Assembly (NCBI GenBank): GCA_004559785.1
Contig: SFXD01000012.1
Coordinates: 1-33,936, forward strand
DNA: 33,936 bases
DNA from: a bacterium
GTDB taxonomy: Bacteria; Bacteroidota; Bacteroidia; Bacteroidales; Bacteroidaceae
Reading direction: 5' to 3'
Below are positions 1 to 7,429 of the stretch, one piece after another (position 1 is the stretch's first letter; each line of letters begins with the position of its first letter). The notes under the pieces were generated by a model. It saw only the letters and a program-made list of their open reading frames with translations. It was not told where the DNA came from and did not search any database. The position numbers were made by a program, and so were the translations under genes.

Positions 1-2
1 GT

Positions 3-2011
3 GTCGCTCCCCACGTGGGAGCGTGGATTGAAACAATTATAATCTCCCAAATATGATTCGAATCAAGGGTCGCTCCCCACGTGGGAGCGTGGATTGAAAC
101 ATTAATTGTATTACATTTTGCATGATATTTGCAGTCGCTCCCCACGTGGGAGCGTGGATTGAAACTAACACATCTTTATGTGTGGCCACTAACCACCATG
201 TCGCTCCCCACGTGGGAGCGTGGATTGAAACTTTGCTTTGATATGGTTGCATTCTTGTTTTCTATGTCGCTCCCCACGTGGGAGCGTGGATTGAAACTAG
301 TATGAACGATCTTGCTTGGCAGGTGCGCGGCGTCGCTCCCCACGTGGGAGCGTGGATTGAAACTACAGAATTGCCTCAAGCCGGGAAGGTAAAGGCAGTC
401 GCTCCCCACGTGGGAGCGTGGATTGAAACACGTTGTTTTTCTTTGGTTGAACTCATAGGGCAGAGTCGCTCCCCACGTGGGAGCGTGGATTGAAACCGTT
501 GGTGGTACGCGTCAGATGCTCACAACTGCGGTCGCTCCCCACGTGGGAGCGTGGATTGAAACGTAATGAAATCAGTTTCAATTTTTCCATATACAAGTCG
601 CTCCCCACGTGGGAGCGTGGATTGAAACCTCGCACGCGCGTACGCACACAAATGATATAAGTGTCGCTCCCCACGTGGGAGCGTGGATTGAAACTCCACT
701 TTGCGCGTTTTTTTGTTTTTCGTTTTTGTCGCTCCCCACGTGGGAGCGTGGATTGAAACCAACTCATCTTTATGGACTGCTACTAACCACCAGTCGCTCC
801 CCACGTGGGAGCGTGGATTGAAACCGGTTGTTTCGGGCGTATGAAGGACTTCGTTTTGTCGCTCCCCACGTGGGAGCGTGGATTGAAACTCGCTAAATAT
901 TGATACGATCCGCGCCGCCGTTAGTCGCTCCCCACGTGGGAGCGTGGATTGAAACATCAGCTGGTCCAGATAGTCAGCGACGGCGACGGCCGTCGCTCCC
1001 CACGTGGGAGCGTGGATTGAAACTTTTGTGCCAGATGAAGGAATTTTAACAAGCCTTGTCGCTCCCCACGTGGGAGCGTGGATTGAAACATCCTTTTGTG
1101 TTGAGTACCACACGCCTACAGGGTCGCTCCCCACGTGGGAGCGTGGATTGAAACTCTCGATGGTGCAAAAACTCCACTCCAGCGTAAAGTCGCTCCCCAC
1201 GTGGGAGCGTGGATTGAAACTCAAGTGTTAGCGCGTTTATCATATCTGTAGGCAGTCGCTCCCCACGTGGGAGCGTGGATTGAAACACAAGCGAAAAACC
1301 ACGAAAAGCGGCAGTGCGCCGTCGCTCCCCACGTGGGAGCGTGGATTGAAACAAAAGAACTACCACCAAGATAACGAGACATGCCAAGTCGCTCCCCACG
1401 TGGGAGCGTGGATTGAAACATGTCGGCGACAAACGGAGTAGTAGCGGTTATATGTCGCTCCCCACGTGGGAGCGTGGATTGAAACCATGCTGACGAATTT
1501 GGAGAATTTATGGTTATAGTCGCTCCCCACGTGGGAGCGTGGATTGAAACCATGCTGACGAATTTGGAGAATTTATGGTTATAGTCGCTCCCCACGTGGG
1601 AGCGTGGATTGAAACTCCAAGAAGAGAGGAAACACCAGCAAAAATATCAGTCGCTCCCCACGTGGGAGCGTGGATTGAAACTGTCAGTGTTGCGCTTTGA
1701 CATTTGTGCTTGCTACGTCGCTCCCCACGTGGGAGCGTGGATTGAAACTCAGTTTCAAGTTCGGGTAGTACCTCGTTGGACAGTCGCTCCCTGCGTGGGA
1801 GCGTGGATTGAAACTGTCATAATCTTTTGTTATTAGTGGGTTATTATGTCGCTCCCTGCGTGGGAGCGTGGATTGAAACGTACTTTGGTACCATTGCAAA
1901 CTCAGAAGAGGTCAGTCGCTCCCCACGTGGGAGCGTGGATTGAAACAAAAAGTAGGAAAGACAACTCCCAGGGTCAACTGTCGCTCCTTATATGGGAGAG
2001 TGTATTGTTAT
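3..2011 (+). CRISPR. Type I-C-like CRISPR array, trailer end (31 repeats, 30 spacers)
   Basis: Thirty well-conserved 32-nt repeats start with GTCGCTCCCCACGTGGGAGC and end GTGGATTGAAAC; the first is at 3-34 and the last intact one at 1915-1946. Spacers are 33 to 36 nt. The repeat forms a 7-bp stem (CGCTCCC/GGGAGCG) around a CACGT loop, and length, stem and ATTGAAAC end fit subtype I-C by family knowledge. A degenerate copy at 1980-2011 matches 23 of 32 positions, which marks the old trailer end, so transcription runs left to right and the leader lies left of base 1. Bases 1-2 belong to a preceding spacer or leader. No cas gene is in the window. Repeats at 1783 and 1848 share a loop variant, and the spacers at 1486-1518 and 1551-1583 are identical. 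Confidence 0.98.
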
Positions 2012-2059
2012 GTGAGTTGGTAAACATACTTTTGGACAATGTAATGCTTTGTTATCTTT

Positions 2060-2150
2060 CGTTCAGCACAGGCTGAACGGTCGGAGAAGATATCTTCAAG
2101 AGTTGATGAAGTTAATTCCCATTACCGTTCAGCCTATGCTGAACGGTAAT
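2060..2150. repeat. Two related hairpins sharing CGTTCAGC arms
   Basis: The first hairpin is CGTTCAGC, loop ACAG, GCTGAACG at 2060-2079. The second, 41 bp further on, has a perfect 13-bp stem: ATTACCGTTCAGC at 2121-2133, loop CTAT, GCTGAACGGTAAT at 2138-2150. Both use the same arm sequence and a 4-nt loop, so they look like copies of one unit. They follow the CRISPR trailer directly. No T-run follows either stem, so a simple intrinsic terminator is unlikely. They could be remnants of an element with hairpin ends or a structured RNA; the sequence does not decide. Confidence 0.8.
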
Positions 2151-2167
2151 ACCAAACACAAATAGGC

Positions 2168-2188
2168 GGTCTTACACGAGGTAAGACC
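2168..2188. repeat. Third hairpin downstream of the CRISPR array
   Basis: GGTCTTAC (2168-2175), loop ACGAG, GTAAGACC (2181-2188) form a perfect 8-bp stem. The arms differ from those of the two preceding hairpins. It is followed by CTACAAG rather than a T-tract, so terminator function is not supported on the plus strand. Confidence 0.7.
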
Positions 2189-2210
2189 CTACAAGTGGTT
2201 TACAACTTAT

Positions 2211-2315
2211 CGCTCAACGGCTCAAAGCGTTGCACTTAATCACTAACACCTAGCACCTAACACTTAGCTCATTGCTCACCGCTCATTGCTCATTGCTCAT
2301 TGCTCATTGCTCACA
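2211..2315. repeat. Compound interspersed repeat, copy A (core plus tandem heptamers)
   Basis: A core of about 55 bp rich in CTAACAC motifs is followed by seven in-register heptamers (GCTCATT, GCTCACC, four GCTCATT, GCTCACA) at 2267-2315. The core recurs in inverted orientation at the other end of the window: 2223-2246 matches the reverse complement of 33533-33556 over 24 nt without a mismatch. No ORF or transposase accompanies it. Confidence 0.85.
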
Positions 2316-2355
2316 TTGATAAAGATATATGGAGCAAACATTTAACGGGGATTTG

Positions 2356-2387
2356 TTTGGCAGATTCCTTCATTTGCCGTATCTTTG
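2356..2387 (+). promoter_or_regulatory. Bacteroidota sigma-70 promoter for the AAA-ATPase gene
   Basis: TTTG at 2356-2359 and TATCTTTG at 2380-2387 are separated by 20 bp, matching the Bacteroidota consensus TTTG/TAnnTTTG. Transcription would start near 2394. That places the possible starts at 2385 (TTG) and 2391 at or before the transcript start and favours 2409 or 2415 for translation. Confidence 0.7.
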
Positions 2388-2414
2388 GGGATGAATTGCA
2401 CAGAGATTATGGTT

Positions 2415-4211
2415 ATGGGAGGAAAAACGGCAAGAGAAGAGACAAAACGCATACCCTATGGCATGATGAACTTCGTGGCTATCCGCGAGGACAATTATTA
2501 CTATGTCGACAAGACACGGTTCGTCGAGAAGGTGGAGAACGCCAACAGGTTCTTCTTCTTCATCCGTCCGCGCCGCTTCGGCAAGAGCCTCACGATTTCG
2601 ATGCTGCACCATTACTATGACATCAACCAGAAAGACAAGTTCGAGCGGCTATACGGCGATCTGTACATCGGTCAGCATCCCACGCCCAACCATAACAAGT
2701 ACCTCGTCATCTACCTCAACTTCGCCATCGTCAATGCCGAATTGGGCAACTACCAAAGTGCGTTGGATGCACATTGCAACACGCGTTTCGAGTCGTTCTG
2801 CTATGCTTATGCGAATCTTTTGCCTAAAGGAACTATAGAAGGTCTGAGGAGCAAGAATGGTTGTGTGGAACAGTTGGACTTTCTTTGCGACAAGTGTACC
2901 AAGGCAGGCCTCAGGATCTATCTCTTCATCGACGAGTACGACCACTTCACAAATCACATCCTTTCCGATGCGACTCGCCTCGACGAGTACAGGAAGGAGA
3001 CGCACGGCACGGGCTACCTGCGCACCTTCTTCGACACCATCAAGGCTGGCACCTATTCGAGCATCGAGCGCGTCTTCGTGACGGGTGTGAGCCCAGTGAC
3101 GCTCGACGACCTCACCAGCGGCTTCAACATAGGCAGCAACTACTCGCTCGACTATGGCTTCAACGAGATGGTGGGCTTCACGGAGCAGGAGGTGCGCCAG
3201 ATGCTCGCCTATTACTCAGGGTGTCATGAGTTTCACCACACGGTGGACGAGCTCATCGAAACCATGAAGCCCTACTACGACAACTATTGCTTCTCCAAGA
3301 AAGCTTACGGGGAGACCACGATGTACAACTCCAACATGGTGCTGTATTTCCTATACAAGTACATCGACAACCTATGTCGCATACCTGACGACATGCTCGA
3401 CACCAACATCCGCGTGGATTACAACAAGCTGCGCATGCTCATCCGCAAGGACAAGGAGTTCTCGCACGATGCCTCGGTCATCCAGACGCTGGTATCGAAG
3501 GGCTTCGTGATGGGCGAGCTCAAGGATGGATTCCCTGCCGAGAACATAGCCAAGGACGACAATTTCGTCAGCCTGCTCTTCTATTTCGGCTTGGTGACCA
3601 TCGGGGGGAGCTATATGGGAGATACGAAATTCACCATCCCCAACGAGGTTGTACGCGAGCAGATTTTCACCTATCTCCTGGAAGCCTACAAGGAGAACGA
3701 CCTGTCCCTTGAGAGCTATGACATTCGCAAGAAGGAACAGCTGATGGCTTACCTTGGCGACTTCAAACCCTTCTTCCAGTTCATTGCCGACAGCATATAT
3801 ACCTACGCCTCGCAGCGCGACCGCCAGAAGGGCGAGGCTTTCGTGCATGGCTATACGCTTGCCTTGACGAGCCAGTGCCGCTTCTACCGCCCCATCTCCG
3901 AGCTGGACAACCAAGGGGGCTATGCCGACATCTTCCTTCGTCCGCTCCACGAGATATTCACGGACATGGAGCACTCGTACATCGTCGAGCTGAAGTACCT
4001 CAGGAGCCAAGCCACGGATGCGGAGGTGAAGGCTGCCGTGGAGCAGGCACAGGCACAGGTGTGCCGCTATGCCGACACGGTTAACGTCAAGGAGCACATC
4101 GCCCACACACGCCTCCACAAGGTCTACGTTGTCTACCGCGGCGTGGAGATGGTGGCATGCGAGGAGGTCTCTCACCGCTCACATCTCTTCCCCCTACGAC
4201 AGGGGGACTGA
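2415..4211 (+). CDS. AAA-ATPase-like protein with C-terminal PD-(D/E)XK nuclease-like domain
   Basis: This 598-residue protein belongs to the Bacteroidota family pairing an AAA-ATPase-like domain (PF09820 type) with a PD-(D/E)XK domain (DUF1703 type). It opens with IPYGMMNF and NYYYVDKT, the usual family entry. The P-loop variant RPRRFGKS is at residues 51-58 and a Walker B-like LFIDEYDHF follows near 180. The nuclease-like part has GGYADIFL and, near residue 525, ELK, giving the D...ExK pattern. Start 2415 is preferred because the promoter leaves little upstream room; 2409 is equally possible. The last dozen residues (HRSHLFPLRQGD) and the stop are encoded by an interspersed repeat with a near-identical copy at 7272-7340, so the native C-terminus was probably replaced. 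The cellular role of the family is not established; it is very abundant in Bacteroidota genomes, and proximity to CRISPR need not mean a defence role. Confidence 0.9.
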   Translation: MGGKTAREETKRIPYGMMNFVAIREDNYYYVDKTRFVEKVENANRFFFFIRPRRFGKSLTISMLHHYYDINQKDKFERLYGDLYIGQHPTPNHNKYLVIYLNFAIVNAELGNYQSALDAHCNTRFESFCYAYANLLPKGTIEGLRSKNGCVEQLDFLCDKCTKAGLRIYLFIDEYDHFTNHILSDATRLDEYRKETHGTGYLRTFFDTIKAGTYSSIERVFVTGVSPVTLDDLTSGFNIGSNYSLDYGFNEMVGFTEQEVRQMLAYYSGCHEFHHTVDELIETMKPYYDNYCFSKKAYGETTMYNSNMVLYFLYKYIDNLCRIPDDMLDTNIRVDYNKLRMLIRKDKEFSHDASVIQTLVSKGFVMGELKDGFPAENIAKDDNFVSLLFYFGLVTIGGSYMGDTKFTIPNEVVREQIFTYLLEAYKENDLSLESYDIRKKEQLMAYLGDFKPFFQFIADSIYTYASQRDRQKGEAFVHGYTLALTSQCRFYRPISELDNQGGYADIFLRPLHEIFTDMEHSYIVELKYLRSQATDAEVKAAVEQAQAQVCRYADTVNVKEHIAHTRLHKVYVVYRGVEMVACEEVSHRSHLFPLRQGD

Positions 4212-4267
4212 GGGGGGCTCTCATTGCTCACAGCTCATTGCTCACAGCTCATTGCTCACAGCTCACA
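4168..4267. repeat. Interspersed CCCCCT/AGGGGG repeat plus tandem heptamers
   Basis: The stretch runs from CTCTCACCGCTCACATCTC through CCCCCTACGACAGGGGG and GACTGAGGGG into alternating heptamers GCTCACA/GCTCATT (4226-4267). About 62 of its first 65 bases match 7273-7336. It overlaps the last codons and stop of the ATPase gene. After it, 4268-4351 shows nothing I recognise before the promoter of the next gene. Confidence 0.85.
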
Positions 4268-4351
4268 GCAGGTAATCTGCATGTGCCTCGGTAGAATTCA
4301 TGGGACATCTCTTGATATGTATGTTACATGAACTTTTTTGTGCAAATATAA

Positions 4352-4383
4352 TTTGTGGCATTGACAAAAATTACTTATTTTTG
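4352..4383 (+). promoter_or_regulatory. Promoter of the beta-propeller lipoprotein operon
   Basis: TTTG at 4352-4355, 20 bp, then TATTTTTG at 4376-4383 match the Bacteroidota promoter. Transcription should start near 4390, leaving a leader of about 27 nt before the ATG at 4417. The surrounding sequence is AT-rich, unlike the flanking coding DNA. Confidence 0.7.
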
Positions 4384-4416
4384 GGCGATATTTATGATTC
4401 AAATAAGTAGTAGTTT

Positions 4417-5541
4417 ATGAAAAAAGGATTATTTTCGTGCTTGGTTGTGTTCGTCCTGACAATTAGCATGGCTGGTTGCTCAGGCAACGCAGGTGTGGAA
4501 TATGTCGAGAAAGACGGCAGGTGGTTCTATAGTTGTGATCTGGACAAGGCAAATGCTCCAACGTCTAACCTGAAACTGTCCAGCATCGCGGAGAAGCCCA
4601 AGGTGGTGTTCTTTGACACATCCCCAGAGTCCATCTTCGGATTCTGGAGGTGTACGATATCTGACAACTACATCGGTATATGCCCAAGTAGCGGACGCTT
4701 CAAGTTGTTTGACCATGACGGGAGATTCCTTAGGGGAATAGGCGACGTAGGACATGGCCCTGGGGAATATACAAAGATATATGAAGCATGCATAGACGAG
4801 AAGAATGGCTATGTCTACCTCGGTGACATGGGAACGAGGAAGATACTGAAATACACCATCGATGGCGAATTCCTGTGTGTGGTGAATGTAGGCAGACCCA
4901 TATCCAAATGTGCCCTGAGATGCAGGGAGGATGGTGCGCTGGAAGTCGTCAACATGCCTTTTGGAATGGGTGACTACCAGTTCATGGTGGCTGGCGGTAT
5001 GTCTGCCCCTACTTACTATCCCGCCAAGATGGAAGTCCCCACGAGGGATGAGAATGGCAATTTCATTGGTTTCAACAACGAGATTTGGACATACGGCAAC
5101 TCCGGCCTGATGACCTACAAGCTGTCGTGTAGCGATACGCTTTACGCCTTCGACTCGTCAGATGGCAGCAACTATCCGCTGGTGACTGCCCAATGCGAGA
5201 ACAAGGTATATTTTATGTTCAACGAGACAAGCAAATACCTGTTCATAGACACTTTGGTGGATCCCAAGGTGATATGGAGGATTGACAGAAGCAATGGCAA
5301 GTTGGCCAAGGGTGAGATAGAGAACGACTACTTGTATGGCATGTCCGTGAATAATCCAATAATCAAATTCAGGAATGGCTGGTATTATGATTTTTATGAT
5401 TCGTACGATTTGGAATCTGAACTGGAGACATTAGAGAAGGAAGGAAACCTCGGCAAGGAGGAATTGTCGGAAGTAAGGCAACTGAAGGAGAAGGTACAGG
5501 CTTCCGAGCAGGGTGTGATGCTGTTGGGCAAGTTAAAATAG
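4417..5541 (+). CDS. 6-bladed beta-propeller lipoprotein
   Basis: The 374-residue product begins MKKGLFSCLVVFVLTISMAGC, a type II signal peptide with lipobox SMAGC, so it is a lipoprotein, anchored by a lipidated Cys at residue 21. Residues around 110-118 read GDVGHGPGEY, the signature of the Bacteroidota 6-bladed beta-propeller family (BF3164/DUF5128-like). Repeated strands of the form GYVYLGDMGTRKILKYTIDG continue the propeller. The C-terminus carries a charged, probably helical stretch (ELETLEKEGNLGKEE). It has its own promoter, and the next gene follows after 21 bp, so the two are probably co-transcribed. Ligand and function are unknown; relatives are often near polysaccharide or peptide utilisation genes. 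Confidence 0.9.
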   Translation: MKKGLFSCLVVFVLTISMAGCSGNAGVEYVEKDGRWFYSCDLDKANAPTSNLKLSSIAEKPKVVFFDTSPESIFGFWRCTISDNYIGICPSSGRFKLFDHDGRFLRGIGDVGHGPGEYTKIYEACIDEKNGYVYLGDMGTRKILKYTIDGEFLCVVNVGRPISKCALRCREDGALEVVNMPFGMGDYQFMVAGGMSAPTYYPAKMEVPTRDENGNFIGFNNEIWTYGNSGLMTYKLSCSDTLYAFDSSDGSNYPLVTAQCENKVYFMFNETSKYLFIDTLVDPKVIWRIDRSNGKLAKGEIENDYLYGMSVNNPIIKFRNGWYYDFYDSYDLESELETLEKEGNLGKEELSEVRQLKEKVQASEQGVMLLGKLK

Positions 5542-5562
5542 TTTCTTAATCTCGCAATAAAT

Positions 5563-6900
5563 ATGTCGGGCAAAAAGAAGATGCAAATGTTTGAAAAGGA
5601 ACGCTTGAGTTCGTTCTTGGGGTTAAGGGGCATGGCGAAAGCCATGGCCTCTGCAATGTGCCTTACGTCGGCTATGCTGCTGCAAGCCTGTCACTCCGGA
5701 CGCTCGCCACGGGAGGCGTGTGTGCCGGGATGCAATGCTGACACGGGACTGGTAAACATCAACGCCGCCACGGACACTATGATTCGCATTTCCGACTTGG
5801 CGGATACCATCATGTATTTCAAGCTGGACAGGTGTGCGCAGAAGAAGGCTGTGACCCAGGCAATGTACGATGGCAAGCGCATATTGGTGTACGACAGGGA
5901 CAGCCTGTTCTTCTACAATACGGATGGCAAGGAAGAGAAAAGGTTCTCCTGTCCATTTGCCTGCTTAGATTACGACATGGAGAATGGGAAGGTATATGTT
6001 TTCGAGTTCAGGAAACGACTCATAAGCATACTCTCTGATGAAGGGGAACTGCTTTCCTCCATCAACATAAGGAGCAATCTGTCAGGCTACTATGGCCATT
6101 ACTTTGCGGCATTGAGCGACTCGGTATTTGCCATGGCTATTCCAAATGCGGGCGGAAACGACGATGCGCTAGTACTGGTGTCCTCCAAAGGAAGGATACT
6201 CGATAAGAGGGGGCACCACGATACGTTCAGGCCTTCGGGCAACACTTTCATACACAACATGACATGGGACTTCCCCCTGCTGAGGACTCCGGACGAGACC
6301 TTGTATTGCGAGAGCTATTGCGACACGGCGTTCGTACTGAGGGGCAACGGGGATGCGGAGCCTCTATTCGTGCAGAGCGTGCTGAAGAAGATACCGTTGG
6401 AATGCAGGCCTGAGGTCAAGGGGCAGAACCTGAATGACTACATACTCAAATGTAAGTCGAACATGTGGGCTACTCCGAGATACTATGTCAACGGCAGGTT
6501 CATCCTTGCCCAGTATGTATATGGACGTTCCGATACGGATTTCCCAGGCTATCTGCTCTATGACAGGAAAGATTGCAGTTCGCGCGTCCACAAGGACACG
6601 CTATCGATGTCGAGACTTCACATGGGCATTTTCAACGACTACGATGGAGGATTGGCGTTTACCCCAATAAGCCAGAGCGGCAACTACCTCCTGATGTCTG
6701 GTGCGGGAATTGCACAGGGAGGCATGAGTTCACGCCCCAAGACCTTGTATGAGAAAGGTCGCAAGTTCGGCGATGCCCTGTTGCCTGCAGCAAGTGGCAT
6801 CTCCATGGACGAAGGCAAGGAAGCTCAATTGACCTCTTTCCTTGCAGACTTCGACGAGGAGAGGCAGACGATGATAACGGTATTGAAGATGAAGGAATGA
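5563..6900 (+). CDS. Second 6-bladed beta-propeller-like lipoprotein
   Basis: The 445-residue product has a hydrophobic N-terminal stretch ending in the lipobox LLQAC, with the lipidated Cys near residue 43. An internal ATG at 5632 would give a shorter signal peptide (MAKAMASAM) but fewer basic residues, so the upstream ATG is kept with modest certainty. The body shows propeller-like beta strands (YDGKRILVYDRDSLFFYNTD, KVYVFEFRKRLISILSDEG) without a clear GPGEY motif, so it is a divergent relative of its upstream neighbour. The intergenic gap is only 21 bp with no promoter. Together they probably form a surface or periplasmic lipoprotein pair. The ligand is unknown. Confidence 0.82.
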   Translation: MSGKKKMQMFEKERLSSFLGLRGMAKAMASAMCLTSAMLLQACHSGRSPREACVPGCNADTGLVNINAATDTMIRISDLADTIMYFKLDRCAQKKAVTQAMYDGKRILVYDRDSLFFYNTDGKEEKRFSCPFACLDYDMENGKVYVFEFRKRLISILSDEGELLSSINIRSNLSGYYGHYFAALSDSVFAMAIPNAGGNDDALVLVSSKGRILDKRGHHDTFRPSGNTFIHNMTWDFPLLRTPDETLYCESYCDTAFVLRGNGDAEPLFVQSVLKKIPLECRPEVKGQNLNDYILKCKSNMWATPRYYVNGRFILAQYVYGRSDTDFPGYLLYDRKDCSSRVHKDTLSMSRLHMGIFNDYDGGLAFTPISQSGNYLLMSGAGIAQGGMSSRPKTLYEKGRKFGDALLPAASGISMDEGKEAQLTSFLADFDEERQTMITVLKMKE

Positions 6901-6922
6901 GAAGACTCATCCTCAATTCCCC

Positions 6923-6993
6923 TCACCCCCCTCAGTCCCCCTACGACAGTGGGACTGAGGGGGCTCTCACCGCTCACCGCTCACTTCTCACTG
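6923..6993. repeat. GC-rich hairpin repeat followed by degenerate heptamers
   Basis: CCCCCTCAGTCCC (6927-6939) and GGGACTGAGGGGG (6951-6963) form a perfect 13-bp stem around an 11-nt loop containing CTACGACA. Heptamer-like units (GCTCACC, GCTCACT) follow to about 6993. It lies 26 bp after the stop of the second lipoprotein gene. It could stop transcription structurally, but no T-tract follows. The same CAGTCCCC/GGGACTGAGG words recur at 4200, 7255 and 7300. Confidence 0.8.
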
Positions 6994-7013
6994 CTTTTTA
7001 AGTTTAGTTTGAG

Positions 7014-7186
7014 GAGCGTAGCGACGACCCCATAAAAGAGATTTCGTTTAATCATTTTCAGTTTGATTTTTAGTCGGGATTTCTAAAGTTCCTCTAATGA
7101 GGTTTGTTGAAATCTCCACTAAAATCACCACTAATAATCCGACTAAAAATAATCCAACGATGTTTTAAATAATGGTCGCTTCGCTC
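7014..7186. repeat. Nested inverted-repeat block, possibly a MITE
   Basis: Outer arms GAGCGTAGCGACGACC (7014-7029) and GGTCGCTTCGCTC (7174-7186) are inverted copies with one mismatch and a 3-nt insertion. Inner arms ATTTTTAGTCGGGATT (7066-7081) and AATCCGACTAAAAAT (7136-7150) are inverted copies with a 1-nt difference. The block is AT-rich, has no ORF, and lies between two CCCCCT/AGGGGG repeats. A miniature inverted-repeat element is the best guess; no target-site duplication was identified. Confidence 0.55.
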
Positions 7187-7230
7187 AAAATCATTACAGA
7201 AAATCTCAGCTGAAAATCCCTACGAAATAG

Positions 7231-7340
7231 GCTCACCGCTCTTCCCCCTATGACAGGGGGGACTGAGGGGGGCTCTCACCGCTCACATCTCTTCCCCCTA
7301 AACAGGGGGACTGAGGGGGTCTCTCATTGCTCACAGCAGG
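7231..7340. repeat. Two further copies of the CCCCCT/AGGGGG repeat with heptamers
   Basis: A first copy (about 7231-7271) reads GCTCACCGCTCTTCCCCC, TATGACAG, GGGGGGACTGAGG. A second (7272-7340) begins GCTCTCACCGCTCACATC and ends with GCTCATT-like units and CACAGCAGG. The second is nearly identical to the copy that ends the ATPase gene at 4168-4232, including the CACAGCAGG end found at 4262-4270. Confidence 0.85.
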
Positions 7341-7358
7341 TGACTTCCCGTAAACGAA

Positions 7359-7394
7359 GGGAGCGCACCCCACTTGGATGTGGAATGCGCTCCC
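7359..7394 (-). terminator. Probable terminator of the surface-protein gene
   Basis: GGGAGCGCA (7359-7367) pairs with TGCGCTCCC (7386-7394) over 9 bp, and after two mismatches CCAC/GTGG extends the stem. Read on the minus strand it lies 35 bp past the stop of the giant surface gene and is followed by TTCGTTT, a weak T-rich tail. Confidence 0.6.
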
Positions 7395-7429
7395 GATAGT
7401 ATTTGCCCTTGTCCAGGGCGTGTGGGGCG

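Noticed and set aside
563..596. Spacer containing GTTTCAAT, the complement of the repeat end
   Set aside because: An 8-nt match is easily chance; there is no wider match to the repeat.
1090..1122. A possible third spacer against the same protein (reverse complement reads PVGVWYSTQKD)
   Set aside because: Only the KD end and a Thr resemble the WWLVATHKD pair, and the register differs; too weak to claim.
37..2076. Several overlapping small reading frames across the CRISPR array
   Set aside because: They are read-throughs of the repeat (repeating APTWGAT, LPRGER, APHVGAWIET words) and have no protein features.
2415..4211. The AAA-ATPase/nuclease-like gene as part of a CRISPR or defence system
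   Set aside because: The family is abundant across Bacteroidota and there is no cas gene or other defence gene beside it; location alone is not evidence.
6927..6963. The GC-rich hairpin as an intrinsic terminator of the lipoprotein operon
   Set aside because: The stem is strong but is followed by CTCTCACC, not T residues, and the same words recur as a dispersed repeat.
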